Assembly: GCA_021234155.1 (NCBI GenBank)
Contig: JAJEKV010000027.1
Span: forward strand, 8,528,809 to 8,592,808
Length of the DNA: 64,000 bases
Reading direction: 5' to 3'
Origin: Isoetes taiwanensis
Lineage: Eukaryota > Streptophyta > Lycopodiopsida > Isoetales > Isoetaceae
In this document: positions 43,901-55,373 of the stretch, piece after piece
Position numbering within the stretch: position 1 is the stretch's first letter
Layout of the letters: the number at the start of each line of letters is the position of its first letter
Position numbers and translations under genes: made by a program
The notes under the pieces: model-generated
Told to the model about the DNA's origin: nothing
Seen by the model: the letters and a program-made list of their open reading frames with translations, nothing else
The model's database searches: none

Positions 43901-45780
43901 TATTTCATATTTTAAAATCATAGGTGCCTCCAATCATATATGACCATAAGCAAAACAAGAGGTGCCCTAACATATGGTCTGGGCCATAGGATCGACGGAT
44001 CTGATGACTGTGGTAGTCCAGGTGCACCTCGTTTAGAATATGTAGCACAATAACCACATTTTCTTGTAGCAATAAAAAGTATGCAACTTCCACATATGTT
44101 TCAATGAAAACAAAGGATAAGACGAAGACAACAAAAGGTCATTGGGTAGATAGTGCATCCAATCATGTATACAACTACCCTATTAATGATGTAAATTCAC
44201 AGTAACATATCCCAGTATTATGAAAAACATACATACAACAACATATAATACATAGGTTAAGCCATGTCAAGATCCTTGAAGGCTCAGATGTACATTTTGG
44301 AGCTCATATTTTTAAACGATGTAAACTGTTTCACTGTTCTCAATACTGTATGATGGTGTTGCGTTGCATGTAGATGCACATCTTGCCCTGCAGGCAAATA
44401 GATTGCTATATTGAAACCTGCTCGTTCAGACCGCTATGTTGAGATATTTCTACCCTAGTTCCAAGGATTCCAGTGGCGAATTTTGACTAACAATATCATA
44501 GCTAATCACTGGCACAGTAACTGCGTAGTGAAAATGACTGGATGTCCCTTAAATGAATTTGAGACATTTTTTTGCCTAATAATTTCTCCTCTAATACTCA
44601 ACCATTTCGTTTTGGTCCACTTCAAGTTAACAGAAATGAAATGCCTCACAAAAATAGGTAAAAGTGAAGAAAAAAAGAATTGAAACACTTTTAGACTGAA
44701 TCAAGTCCAAAAATGGTGATATCCACGTAATGAGCATGTAACTGTGCAATAGGTTGGCCCTACAGTTTATTGGAATCCCACAGTTTGTAATTCTTTCCGC
44801 CAGTCTCACACACACCACTAGAATCCCCGCAACTAGGATAGGAATATCTTAAGCCATCTTACATTGTGTTTTAGCTACATTTTTCACCAAATCTAATCCT
44901 TATGTTTTGAATGAGATGTGTATGCAATTGATTATTCCATGCTTATTCTTAAAAATAATACTATTCAAACTAATTGGTAGATTTTGCGTATTAAATGAGT
45001 GACAAAGATCATTTATGTTGATTAAAAGCAAATGGATTGTAGAGATCTAACGACTTGTTTTTTATGTTTCTCTAATTCTAGATTTAAAATACTTCAAATT
45101 GTCTACAGCAATCCTTTAGATGACCGTGACTGATTATGCAAGTATGCATGCACAATGTTCAAAGCACTTAAAGCTTTTTTTAGCATATTGATACTTGTGA
45201 ACAATGCGATCAATGACGTCTAAACTAATTAAATGCATGAAATGAGTCATATTTTGTACTTTGTTTATTGTTTAGGACTATTGTTCATCACCAAGAGGTA
45301 AGAAGTCACCTTTTATAGTAGCCAACTTAATAAACAAAAATGCCAGGTGAAAGGATTTGGCTTTATAATAGCCAATCAAATGAATAATTTAGGAGGCCTA
45401 GAAACTTCTTATATACGTTTTATAAGTTCTTTTAATATTATAGAATAATAATGAACAACAAGAAACATGGATATAGACAGCAAAGAACGCTCAACGATGC
45501 ACATATTTTTATAAAATATTGGAAAATTACCAAAGTGCCTCTAAGAATCTTGTATGTGCATCTTTTGGCTTCTTCTGTAAGACAGATCTGGCTCTACAAA
45601 ATGTGTTGGTCGGCATCACGGAAGACCTTAATCTTTCTTATATTCTTGGATTTTTTTTCCCCAATGGTGTGCATATTATATATGGATATATATGTAGTAT
45701 TTTTGCGTCATATCACATGGAGATATTATAGGGCTTCTTTGGTGGCTAATCACCGTTGTGGATCTGATCAAGTTTGGCAC
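41000..45780. other. Non-coding AT-rich part of copy 2 (matches 100-4,950)
   Basis: No reading frame with recognisable protein similarity was found on either strand here or in the matching part of copy 1. The stretch is AT-rich with short homopolymer runs and aligns base by base with 100-4,950. It probably holds decayed transposon or intergenic sequence upstream of the coiled-coil frame. Confidence 0.5.
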
Positions 45781-45789
45781 TCTTGAGGT

Positions 45790-46716
45790 GATGGCTTCCT
45801 CAGTTCATATCAGCTCGTCTTATCAGCTTATTTAAAAAAGAATGGGAGCAAAAGTTTGACATTCTTACTGCTAATATGCAAAAGTTTGTCGATAAGCAGC
45901 AAGAAGATATGGCACAAATTAGGTGTGAATTGAGGTCTGAATTGGCAAAGTGCCATAATGTCCTTGAAACTCAAACATGTAAAATTAATGCAGAACTTGC
46001 AAGGCTTTGGGATGCTATTGAGGGTGCAAAGTTGGAGTTTGATGCTTGACATATAAATGTGGGAACATCACTACAAAGAACAAAGGAGATTCAAGGGCGA
46101 ATGAAGAATTGTTACTTATTAGAAACAACAAGAAAAATATTGATATAGATATTGCAAACTCTACAAGCAACACAAATAAGGTCAGATGCACTAATAATTT
46201 CGGTGTTTTTGCTAACATGAAAGATGATCCCGATACTGAAGAGCCACTGGCCTCACTCGTATCACCAGATCATTTAAAAGATGTCTCCAAATATTTTCCT
46301 ATAACTACCAATACCCTTGTTCACAACTCTCACAATACCCCCTCATTACCTCTGATAGACTTATCTGACGACACTGCTGAACAATATGATAAGACCTTGC
46401 CTAATGGTTCTACCCCAAGTCATATTGCTCTGCAACTTGCTGAATTCATGTGGATATAGCTGGTCAGTGTGGTCATAATAAGCAGATTAAGCATACTGAA
46501 ACAGAAAATGGTACAGAAAGTGCTACAACTGCAGAAGGAAATAAAAGGGAAGATAGAACAGATATAATTAAATCAGGATTGGGAAATAATAGTCTTGACA
46601 TGGTTTCAAATAATGTGGAAAATATGGTGGCACAACCACAAGAACATTATGATACAAAAGCTATAGGTTATAAAGAGGGGCCAGTTAATGATATATATGA
46701 AATTATAGAAACATAA
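45790..46716 (+). pseudogene. Coiled-coil gag-like coding region, copy 2
   Basis: Reading from the ATG at 45,790, one indel leads into a frame running to a stop near 46,049. Its text is strongly helical and charged (FKKEWEQKFDIL, then QQEDMAQIRCELRSELAKC), typical of a coiled coil. A second frame (46,046-46,459) carries an acidic, Asn/Asp-rich segment and KDDPDTEEP. A third (46,450-46,716) has the same composition, so the region may be one protein of about 300 residues split by two frameshifts. I do not recognise a domain. Its place about 0.85 kb before a gypsy gag, and its presence in both copies, suggest a retrotransposon gag or extra frame; a captured host fragment is possible. Confidence 0.45.
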
Positions 46717-46853
46717 AGAATACCTTTGACAATTTAAAGTGACAATTCAGAGCAAGGGGAGCTTCCCAAGACCACAAATAAGGAGCTATCTAATCCCAGA
46801 TTACCTATGGAATTGCAAACACAAACTAGATCTCCAGTTTGACATGGCAGAAG

Positions 46854-46890
46854 AATAGAATAGAATAGAATAGTTTTTTTAACGTCCACG
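46854..46890 (-). mobile_element. 37-bp LINE tail insertion present only in copy 2
   Basis: The segment consists of (AATAG)4, a T run and AACGTCCACG, the same order as the last bases of the LINE 3' end at 48,324-48,360. The matching place in copy 1 (about 6,030-6,045) lacks it. Short flanking AAG words on both sides could be a target duplication. It looks like an extremely truncated retroposition event after the duplication. Confidence 0.45.
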
Positions 46891-48322
46891 AAGACTCTAT
46901 ACAAAACAACCATGCATTCAGGCAAATAGATATAGCAGGGATATGACAGATGCACAGTTTGAATTTTATAGAGAGAGTTATTATTATCACAGGGAAAGAG
47001 CAGATTATTTTGGCACACTGATCCACTTAATGGCCATATGCAATTCAGTGAGACTGCTATAGATGGTTGCCTACGAACAATGATGGTTGTAAAACGAATG
47101 CAAAAGATTAGTTGCATGAAGAAAGGCTCGAATTTGCAATTTTCTATTTGCGAGACATATACCTTTGCAAGTGAGCTATCAATACTTCTTGGAAACATCC
47201 CCTTTCATTCTATTCATATCTATAATGTTTTCTAGGAGGTTTTGGAACATTTTAAAACCTTGGAGCGAACTCATCTTCTGTAGTGGTGTGATCCTGACCT
47301 AGGTCTAGAAGTCAAGATCTATATATAGAGGCACGTCATTCTTGTCAAACCATTTTGATTCAATGCTAGTCTTAAGTCTTCTAGCTTAAGTCCTTGTATT
47401 ATACTCTATCATATCAAGCATATCCAGTTCCTCAACTATTTTGTAGTATTTTCATGCTTTCACGTAGGTTCAAGACAGTTTGAACCAGAATCCCTTTATC
47501 AATTCTAGTCTGCTCTGAGCCTAAATATTTCTTTGCTTATATTTTGTGTATTGTGCCTATGTAGGAGATTTCAGCCTTGTTACAGCAAGTCAAGTGTCTT
47601 GTTCAAGTATGTCAGCAATTGCAGGCAGACAATAAAGAGCTTAAAGAATGGGTAGTGCCTCCTGTATTAGCCTCTAGCTTCAAAGGGAGGTCATCAACGC
47701 TTAAGATTAGTTTGCCAGAGAAATTTGATAGCACTAATCCAAGCTCCGCGACTTCTTCAACCAGATCTAACTCTTTATTTGGCTCCATCACCATAGGTAT
47801 CCCACTGATGAAGAACATGTTGGAGTTGTTGGCCCTCTTCTTACTGAGCTAGCTTTTAGTTACTTTGCTTCCTTGCTAGCTCGTGTTGCAGAATTTTACA
47901 GTGTTTACTGTTGAACTTGAGGCTTGCTTTGGAGATACTAATTAGTAGTGCACAACAGTTACCAAGCTTGGCAACCTCAAGCAAGGTTCTTGTCTAGTTT
48001 CGATTTATGCTTCATAGTTCCAACAGATCGTCATGGCATGGCCTGGAAGGATGCATCCCTTCAAGATTGTTTTCAAATGGGGCTTTGTGAAGATGTGAAG
48101 GATATGTTGCTTATGCAGGATACCAGAACATTGGATGATGTTTGGAGTTTGTTGTGACAATTGGCTTTTTAAATATAAGCAAGAAAGTCGTAGTCAGAAC
48201 TTCCCACTCCAATGAGGGTTTGCAGTTACGTCTGCCCTAGTTTCATCTGTAGAGTCCAGTGGGCTCGAGCTTAAGCCTACACATATTGATCATGCTATTG
48301 TTTGGGGTTCTTTGCCTACAAC

Positions 48323-48939
48323 AATAGAATAGAATAGAATAGATTTTTTAGCGTCCACGGAGACCAATTGGCCTATGGGACCCAAACAAAAAAGAGAGCA
48401 GCAAGCGTATTACTGACAGGATTGAAAAACCCCTGCCCCGAAGGTTTTCGAGGGAAAAACCTTAGCAGTAATAAGTATGCTGGCACGCTGTACAATTGTA
48501 TAGGACAGTTCAGTACCGTCCCGTAGGACACAAATGAGTCCATGCATCCATAACCTCCTGGAGGTATGACCCCAACAAACCCACTGACGCCGTAGCCAAT
48601 AACTGATGCAACGGCTGGCCAGGCACTAGTAATCAAGCATATCGCTCTCGGATATGGGCAAATGCTGGGCAGACCTGGAGGGCATGACATTCATCCTCAA
48701 TGGCGCCCCGTGCGAATGGAAACTATAAGTCTGCGCTTCTTCATGGGCAGCTGGGTGTACAAGTACTGGTGTGGGCCTCTTGTGAGCCTAGGATTGACTT
48801 GCTGCTGATAGTGTGCCAGCTTAACGTGCGTCAGAGCATCTGCATCCCAGAGCTTGCGAAGGAAAGTAGCATCTAGGTACAGCTTAAGTGCCTTGCGATC
48901 TTTCTTTGTCCTGACCTGGACGCATCTGTTTGCCTGCAC
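48323..48939 (-). mobile_element. 5'-truncated LINE (C-terminus + 3' UTR) inserted in gypsy gag, copy 2
   Basis: From 48,939 down to 48,697 the minus strand encodes the C-terminal part of a LINE reverse-transcriptase protein: TFLRKLWDADALTHVKLAHY, then PHQYLYTQLPMKKRRLIVSI. After one frame change it continues with IEDECHALQVCPAFAHIRERY, the Cys/His-containing C-terminus usual in plant LINEs. The 3' UTR follows with a strong hairpin (48,408-48,473), the words GTTTGGGTCCCATAGGCCAA, and a pentanucleotide tail of (CTATT)4 at 48,324-48,344. It lies inside the gypsy gag in opposite orientation and so is younger than that element, but older than the 20 kb duplication because both copies have it. Confidence 0.7.
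48408..48473 (-). ncRNA. LINE 3'-UTR hairpin, locus 1 (copy 2)
   Basis: On the minus strand TATTACTG and CAGTAATA form an 8-bp perfect stem around TAAGGTTTTTCCCTCGAAAA + CCTTCGGGGCAGGGGTTTTT + CAATCC. It lies 64 bases before the (CTATT)n tail of the LINE. The matching place in copy 1 is 7,577-7,641, where the stem is 7 of 8. Confidence 0.65.
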
Positions 48940-49189
48940 ACCCCAGCATGAGAACCACTGAGATAGAGAAGCAGTGTCGAAAGAAAGCTAATATGTGCCT
49001 TCATTGCAGTAGAAATGAACACATTGTGCGAGGATGCCTTGTTAAGAGAATTTATCGTTGTGTAACTCTTCTAAGGCTGGTCCAAGTAATAGGAGGCTCC
49101 TGATGGCTGGTTGACACTTGTTAGACTCCTTCCACATGTGACGAAGGATTTACTTCTTCTAATCAGGTCAATAAATAATTTTTGATCTC

Positions 49190-49380
49190 CATATCATTAG
49201 AGTTGGAGGTTGAGAAATTGGATGCTTTGGCACAACTCGTTAGCAGTGCCGATGCTTGTTTTATGAATAGTGTATTTGCTTCTAAGCACGCCATCCCTAT
49301 ACTCAATTTCATTGTCAAATCCCATCTTCCTAGGACCATAATGCTATCCTTTTTGTCATTAACTACTTCTCCAAGTTGAC
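49190..49380 (+). pseudogene. Gypsy aspartic protease remnant, copy 2
   Basis: A frame of 65 codons contains LVSSADACFMNSVFASKHA. This aligns with the retropepsin pattern seen in gypsy elements, where the active site reads Leu-Val-Asp-Ser-Gly-Ala. Here the catalytic Asp is replaced by Ser and the Gly by Ala, so it could not be active. The zinc knuckle of gag ends 130 bases upstream, as expected for a gag-pro junction. Confidence 0.6.
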
Positions 49381-49649
49381 GCATTTCATTCCTTGTAACA
49401 TTTCCATCTCCAATGAAGCTATAATTGATCTTTTGCTTTGAGAAGTGGTTCGAACATGGCTTACCAAATACCATTGTCTGTGACCGCATTCCTTAATTGT
49501 TGCTAGCTTCTGGAAGTGTCCTCTGCAACTCTTGCATGTGAAAGAGTTTGCTCTCGTTTGGAGATCACCTAGAGATCAATCGAGAAGCCGGAGATATTAA
49601 ACTGACTCTTGAATAGTATTTGTGATGCGCATTATTTATCACAACAGAA

Positions 49650-49860
49650 TAGCTAGGTTGATTGACTACCCTTGGCAGAATTTGTTTACAATAATTATGC
49701 CCATGCTTCTAGGGGCTAGATACCATTCTTCATTAATCATCGCACTCATCTTCGATGCTCCTGCATCACCACGGAATATGATTCAAGTCAACTTCAGTGC
49801 TGAGGTTGGGCTCAAGAAGCTCTGCATGATCCACGATGATCTTCAACAACATCTTCTCTA
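49650..49860 (+). pseudogene. Gypsy integrase C-terminal remnant, copy 2
   Basis: One frame reads Asp, stop, LPLAEFVYNNYAHASRG, stop, IPFFINHRTH; it corresponds to the well-known DWLPLAEFAYNN...PFF stretch near the end of the gypsy integrase core. The first stop is TGA where Trp (TGG) is expected, a G-to-A change. Downstream, MIQVNFSAEVGLKKL and DDLQQHLL correspond to the helix before the C-terminal tail. The reverse-transcriptase/RNase H region expected between protease and this point is absent. Confidence 0.7.
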
Positions 49861-50048
49861 GCACGTCATCACGCTAACTAGCTTCGCGCCGTATTGGATC
49901 ATTGACTGAGTTGGGGATGCTTCTTTTCATTTGGGCTTCCACCGTGGGTCCTCCCCCCGGATGTTCCATGCCTCTTTGTTGGAACTCTACACGACAAATC
50001 CCTTTCCGTATTAGGCACCTCCACCTCCACCACCAGTGATATTCATGA

Positions 50049-50230
50049 GGAATTTGAAGCTCGAAAAATTTTGAACTCCAAGTTTCTACCATTCCGACTT
50101 TATTATTTGGTGGATTAAGAAGGCTATTCTCCTTTGCAATCGTACTTAAGAACCTGTAGAGAATGTTGTAAATGCTTCTAATAGAGTCGCGGAGTTCCAT
50201 CGTCTTATTTAGAGAATCCTAGCCCGAATA
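50049..50230 (+). pseudogene. Chromodomain at the end of the gypsy polyprotein, copy 2
   Basis: The strand order is the same as in copy 1: FEARKILNSKF, then YYLVD, a stop at the expected Trp, EGYSPLQS, and ENPSPNTP near the end. Copy 2 keeps the YLVD and EGY words that copy 1 has lost; copy 1 keeps the LENVVNASNRVA helix that copy 2 has lost, so together they confirm the identification. Frameshifts make the present frame non-functional. Confidence 0.65.
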
Positions 50231-50495
50231 CTCCAGCTCCATGCTCGACACAACATTGTCGTTGTTAGAGGAGGATGTACTACACTCATAGCTACAAAGA
50301 TGCTCGTCATGTGGATGGGAAAGGTAGTTGCATTAAGTGCTGAGTTCCATCGTCGTTATTCAGAGAATCCTAGCCCGAATACTCCAGTTACGTGCTCGAC
50401 ATGATGTTGTTGTCGTCAGAGGAGGAGGACATACTATACTTGTACCTACAAAGATAGTCACCACGTGGATGCGAAAGGTAGCTGCATTAAGCAGG
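50196..50495. repeat. Tandem duplication of the chromodomain tail (~150 bp x2), copy 2
   Basis: GAGTTCCATCGTC, AGAGAATCCTAGCCCGAATACTCCAG, then a GAGGAGGA block and GTGGATGGGAAAGGTAG / GTGGATGCGAAAGGTAG occur twice in order. The duplicated part encodes the end of the chromodomain (FHR, ENPSPNTP). Confidence 0.65.
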
Positions 50496-50829
50496 GTTTG
50501 AATCCAGGGGATGCAAACAGGGCACACGTCATCTACATGCACAGGGTAGAAGAAACCCCTCTGTATACACTTTTCCTTGTAGAAAACCTCCTCCCATAAG
50601 GCCGTATATTGTCAAAGAATTTGCACCCATACCATGCTTGCACAAGCATTTTTGTTACGAAAAAATATATATCAGATTCTTTGCCAATCTTTGCATATTT
50701 CTTGTATATTTTTCATGTATTTTCTTTGTTTTCGCATAGGTTCATGACGCTTTGAATCGGCATCCCTTATCGGTTCTTGTCTGCTCAAAGCTTAAGTATT
50801 TCTTGGTCCATATTTGGTGTTTTTTTGTC

Positions 50830-50940
50830 TCTATAGAGGAGATTTCATCTTTATTACAATAGGTCCAATAGCTTGTTCAAGTATGTCAGTAGTTGTAGTT
50901 GACCAATAAAGAACTAAGAGAACGGGTTGCTTTGTATGAA
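50830..50940 (+). pseudogene. Second gag N-terminus fragment, copy 2
   Basis: GAGGAGATTTCATCTTTATTACAATAGGTCCAATAG and the following TTGTTCAAGTATGTCAGTAG parallel the gag start at 47,565 word for word with changes, ending in NKEL-like text. The frame is not continued downstream. Confidence 0.4.
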
Positions 50941-50949
50941 TTTGCTTCT

Positions 50950-52500
50950 AGCCATTAGGGCGGATTTGGGGTCTGAAAATGGCCTCCTATCAGCCATTCC
51001 ACGTCATATTTCCGCTCCTTTTTCCCATGCCACCTAGGATACCAAAATCTCATCATTACAGATTTACTTGGAATATTCTCCCGGAATAAGGGGATCGGCG
51101 CATTCATGGCCCATTTGTATTTAATTACGTTGGTTGTCGGGCGGTGATGCAATACGTTGGCGCTTCTAAAAAGCCACTTGCATTATAGCATCTCAGGCAA
51201 CTCATGGCGGGTGTCTCTTGGTTTGTCGGATACCAAGCGTGCGGCGTCAGCGATTCTTCGCGCTATTTTCATTTAGAGGCCATGGCCATACAAGCTTCCG
51301 CCTTCCACATTTCAAAATTTGAATGTGTAGGTTGAAGCTTTTATCATACTTTCATTTCAGTGGCTGGCTTCTGCCTTATGGGTGGTTCACATGGAGAGTT
51401 TAGGCCCTCCGGCGAGTTTCGGCGGTCGGCCTTGATTAAAAATTCAGCGCTTGCATCAGCTACGCAAGTTGGATCTTCGCGGGGGCTGATTTTTCAAAAG
51501 CGGGGGCTGAATTTTTTGCCTCGACAAGTTTCGGCCGGGTTTTAAGCGGTAACCGGCGATTCATCCATGTGAACCCGGCGTGCTTAACGGGATCTTTACT
51601 TCATCCCAATACGGGCTTCCGCCCCCTACAATTCGAAATTTGAATTTGCTTAATGTATAAAAGCATGGATTGTAGGAGAATGGACTTTTGATTTCCATAT
51701 GCGTTGCAAATTTCAAAAGCGAGGTTAGAAATGCGGACGTTCGGCTCACATGAAGCGAATTTTCTTTGGGGCATACAAATTGTACACCTTCATTTGGCCC
51801 GTCTGCGATCCACGCTTGATATGGAAGCTCAAATGATGTGTAGATAAGGATCCAACCCGACTCACGAATATGCTCCGATCTTCAATCGCCAAAAAGGAGG
51901 TCTAAAAATAAGAACTTAGACCTCGGCGTGTTGCGTCTTGCGGGGCTCAAAAAGTGTCGACATCTGGCGGGCGGATGGCGGTTTATATCCATTGGATCCG
52001 TTGAGTGGCAAAAGCGCCATTTTGGGCGTTTCAAGTTTAGTCGATTTTGTAGTGGCGGTAACTCGGCCTCTGGGATATTGTGAGAGATTGAGAGGATGAA
52101 GGCATTGAATCGAATCTGGTTCCTTGAGATGAGTACATACGATAAGGAAGGGGAAATGTCCGTGAAGATGCTAATAAATGACATTATACTTTGCAATCAC
52201 GAAGGGTTTATACATTCTTGAAGTACAAAGGTTATGGTGTTTGTGTTTAGATACCTCTAATACAAGAAGTCTTTGACTACTTTTCACAATAGATTCCTTT
52301 AAAAAATCTATTGCTATTTAAATTATAGCAAAAATGAGTCTTGAAACTCTTTAAGTAGTAGAAGAACTCTTTGACTAGTTATCCATTTGATGACCATTTT
52401 TTAAGAAAATATGATATGTCACATTCTTATATGCAAACATTCATAAAATTTATGAACATTGAAGGTCAAAAGCCATCCTTGTTTAAAGAGGATCATATGA
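50950..52500. other. Non-coding stretch, copy 2
   Basis: It aligns with 10,150-11,700. No supported feature was found on either strand. Confidence 0.4.
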
Positions 52501-52539
52501 TCTTGAAATCTTCATGCATAAAAGTAATTGGATATAAGA

Positions 52540-53420
52540 AATTACCGGTGTGATCCTTTAGTAAAAAGTAAATAGAAACACAAATATTGAACTTACAACT
52601 TAAGCGTAAACAAATAGTATTTTAATAAACCAACACTTTACATACTAACACTTTATACTTTAAATAAGATATTTCTTTCTTTCCTTTTACTTGAAAGCTT
52701 TTTTTTTCAAGATGGATCACACCAAAGCGAATAATACACATGGAAAAAAAAATAATACACATACTAAAAAAAAGGGACACACTGGGTGTGATCCACTTTC
52801 TTATTTGTTGTCAAATTAAAATTAAACACAAGTACTCATTCCTATTTGTATCTAAAATGCTTTACCACTCTTAAGTACATAAGTCATTATCCCTTTTCAA
52901 AGAGCATATTATTTTTCAAGAAGGATCACACCAAAGAATAGTACATATGCAACAAAATGGAACACACTAAATTATCGTGTGATCCACTTTCTTATTTGTT
53001 GTCAAATTAAAATTAAACACAAGTACCCTTCTCTCATTTAATGCTTTTACCACCCCAAGTGCATAAAGTTATTAGTCCTTTTCAAAGAGCATATCTTTTT
53101 TTAAGAAGGATCACATCAAGCATCCTATTTGCATCTAAAATACTTTACCAACTCTAGTAGTACATAAAGTTATTAGCCTTTTTCAAAAAAGCAAACACTT
53201 TATCAATAAATGAAAGACGTCACATATCCACACTTAACTTCAAATAAGACACATATATATTTCTTTTATTAAAAGATAATCAAAGTAATTTTACTATAGG
53301 AAGTCATCTTTTTCTAAAAAGATCACACCAAAAATTTTGTATAAGCTAAAAGGTTGGAATATACTAAATTATGCATGGTGTGATCCACTTTCTTGTTTGT
53401 TGTCAATAGATAATAACACC
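52540..53420. repeat. Diverged ~200-bp tandem array, copy 2
   Basis: GGATCACACCAAAG or a close variant occurs near 52,715, 52,924, 53,107 and 53,320, spaced 187-214 bases. GTGTGATCCACTTTCTTRTTTGTTGTCAA occurs near 52,786, 52,978 and 53,380. Each unit is framed by the inverted words. This copy is cleaner than copy 1. Confidence 0.65.
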
Positions 53421-53429
53421 AAGTCCCTC

Positions 53430-55320
53430 ATCAATAGTCTCCCATTTGCATATAAAATATGTATCATTCCAAGTTATATTATGCTTTATGAACTAAACTT
53501 TTTCAAAGAGGGTCCCAAAGCAAAATACAAACACTTAATCAATAAGCCAACACTTTACCAACAACCAAAGCTTTATTAAATAAGATTTTTATGTTATTTT
53601 ATCAAACCTAACAATGTTTCCATATGTGACACTTTGAGTTAAGCTGATCCAAAGGCTCATGAAAGCGACATTTTATACAATATATCTTTGGAGCTTTTTT
53701 GTGTGCGGTGGCATTAGTAAACACCTCTAATGGAGCAAATATTTTGTAACTCATTTTTCAACAACCCCGGATGCACATCTTATCAAACATTTCTTCATTG
53801 CAAGGACACCATTCTCATAAGGCTTGCACAATTAAACTTAAAGAGGTCATGGGACGACTTTCAAGCTCGGCTCCCACAACTTTACAGCGTAAAACTAGAT
53901 GCCCATTGCCACGAATGTATATCTTGGAAAAACATGTCTCTTATGTCCATATGTTTTGGACAACAACGATGCTAGTAATGCTTTTCCCTAGTCTCAAATC
54001 CCCGACATCGATAAATATAGCCCAAAGAAAAATATTTGATTCGGTGAGTGAATATAAATCAAGAAGAGGGAAGAAAAAAAAGCAAAAGGATCACATGGCC
54101 TTGAAATCTCACTACACATTTGCAAAGTGCATATGCATTTTAAGCATGGTGTGATCCATGTATTATTGAGGGTGCAAATTTGCAAATATCCTCCTCTTCA
54201 AATCCCTTCCCCCTCCCTTCCTTTTTTTTTTGCAATATACTATCCATAGCATTTATTTTGAACCCTATAGTTCTACCTATTCATTAGCATTATGAATGTC
54301 GCCTCCGACGATGTAACTCCATAGTCACCCTTAGTTAAGGATAGCATTCTCACCCACGAGCCTATGGATAGATATCCTTCCACCATCATGCCTTTATTGT
54401 TTTGTAAGTGATGAACTGCGGAAGCAATGTAGGAGTACTAGGAGCAATGATGGATGCAATTAGAGATCTGACGGTTAAGTTGAATTGTAAGAATGAATGG
54501 CGGGGAGCAATACGATGAATGGGAAGAGGCGAAAAGTAGGAAAACTTCGAGAATGAAAATTTGGGTAGTAAAAAACATGGCATGTAGCGTCGTTTGCTTG
54601 TCCTTTATCGCCTACGCCGTTGTTGCTTAACTCTATGCTCGCCTACCTCAAAAAACACGACACTATTGGAGACTTGGATTCCAAATGAAGAGCCGAAAGC
54701 GGGAAGAGGATGCACGAAGCGGCTAATGTGAACAATGGAAATCTTGGTGCCAAAATTTGATAAGATGGTTGGTGCATGTGGGCATGTGCACAGTAGGCGG
54801 GAAAAGTAGCCATTATTTTGGTCCGCGATACGATTTTCGAAAAATGCGGCCCATTAATGTGGTTGCAATGAATGCACAAACATGTCCTATAAAATTTCGC
54901 CATGTGGATGCCAAGTAAGCCTGCTCCTCTTTCTACTTGCCAACTAATACTGACTTTGGAAAAAAATGCGCAAACATCATTGGTCGCGAGAAACATGACG
55001 TGGAATTCTGGCATCCAAGATATGGGCCATTTTGAGACCCCAAATCCGCCCTAATGTCTGGATTGAGGCCATCAGAGTCTAAAATTAGCTTATCTGAGAA
55101 GTTTGACGGCATTCTGTTTAAGCTTTGTGGGTTTTTGAATCAGATCCATATTTTGATTTAGCTCCATTCTCATAGATATCCCACAGCCCACAAACAAGTT
55201 GGGTCAGCTCTAAGTTGATTCACCTCTTTGCTAGAGAGAGGAGCCTTAGAGTTGCCAAATTTTACTGGTTTCATTGTTGAGCAAAGGGCGTGCTTTGTGA
55301 AACCGTCAGCGCATAATAGT
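53430..55320. other. Non-coding stretch between array and second gag, copy 2
   Basis: It aligns with 12,650-14,500, with a GGTGTGATCCATG word at 54,149. No supported gene. Confidence 0.4.
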
Positions 55321-55373
55321 TACAAAACTCAAAAATCTCAGGCAAGGCTGCCATCCAGTATTGGTTTGCGCAT

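Larger units (their letters stand above)
47565..49060 (+). pseudogene. gag: Ty3/gypsy (chromovirus) gag with CCHC zinc knuckle, copy 2
   Basis: The N-terminal part (47,577-47,852) contains QQVKCLVQVCQQLQADNKE, a coiled-coil start, and ISLPEKFDSTNPS, where many plant gypsy gags have a similar phrase. A middle frame (47,948-48,157) carries LQDCFQMGLCEDVKDML, the conserved gag core. After an opposite-strand LINE insertion (48,323 to about 48,955), the gag resumes: at about 48,968-49,060 it encodes CLHCSRNEHIVRGC, an intact CX2CX4HX4C zinc knuckle. The protein would be the retrotransposon capsid/nucleocapsid. At least two frameshifts and the LINE break it. Protease, integrase and chromodomain remnants follow on the same strand. 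Confidence 0.75.
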
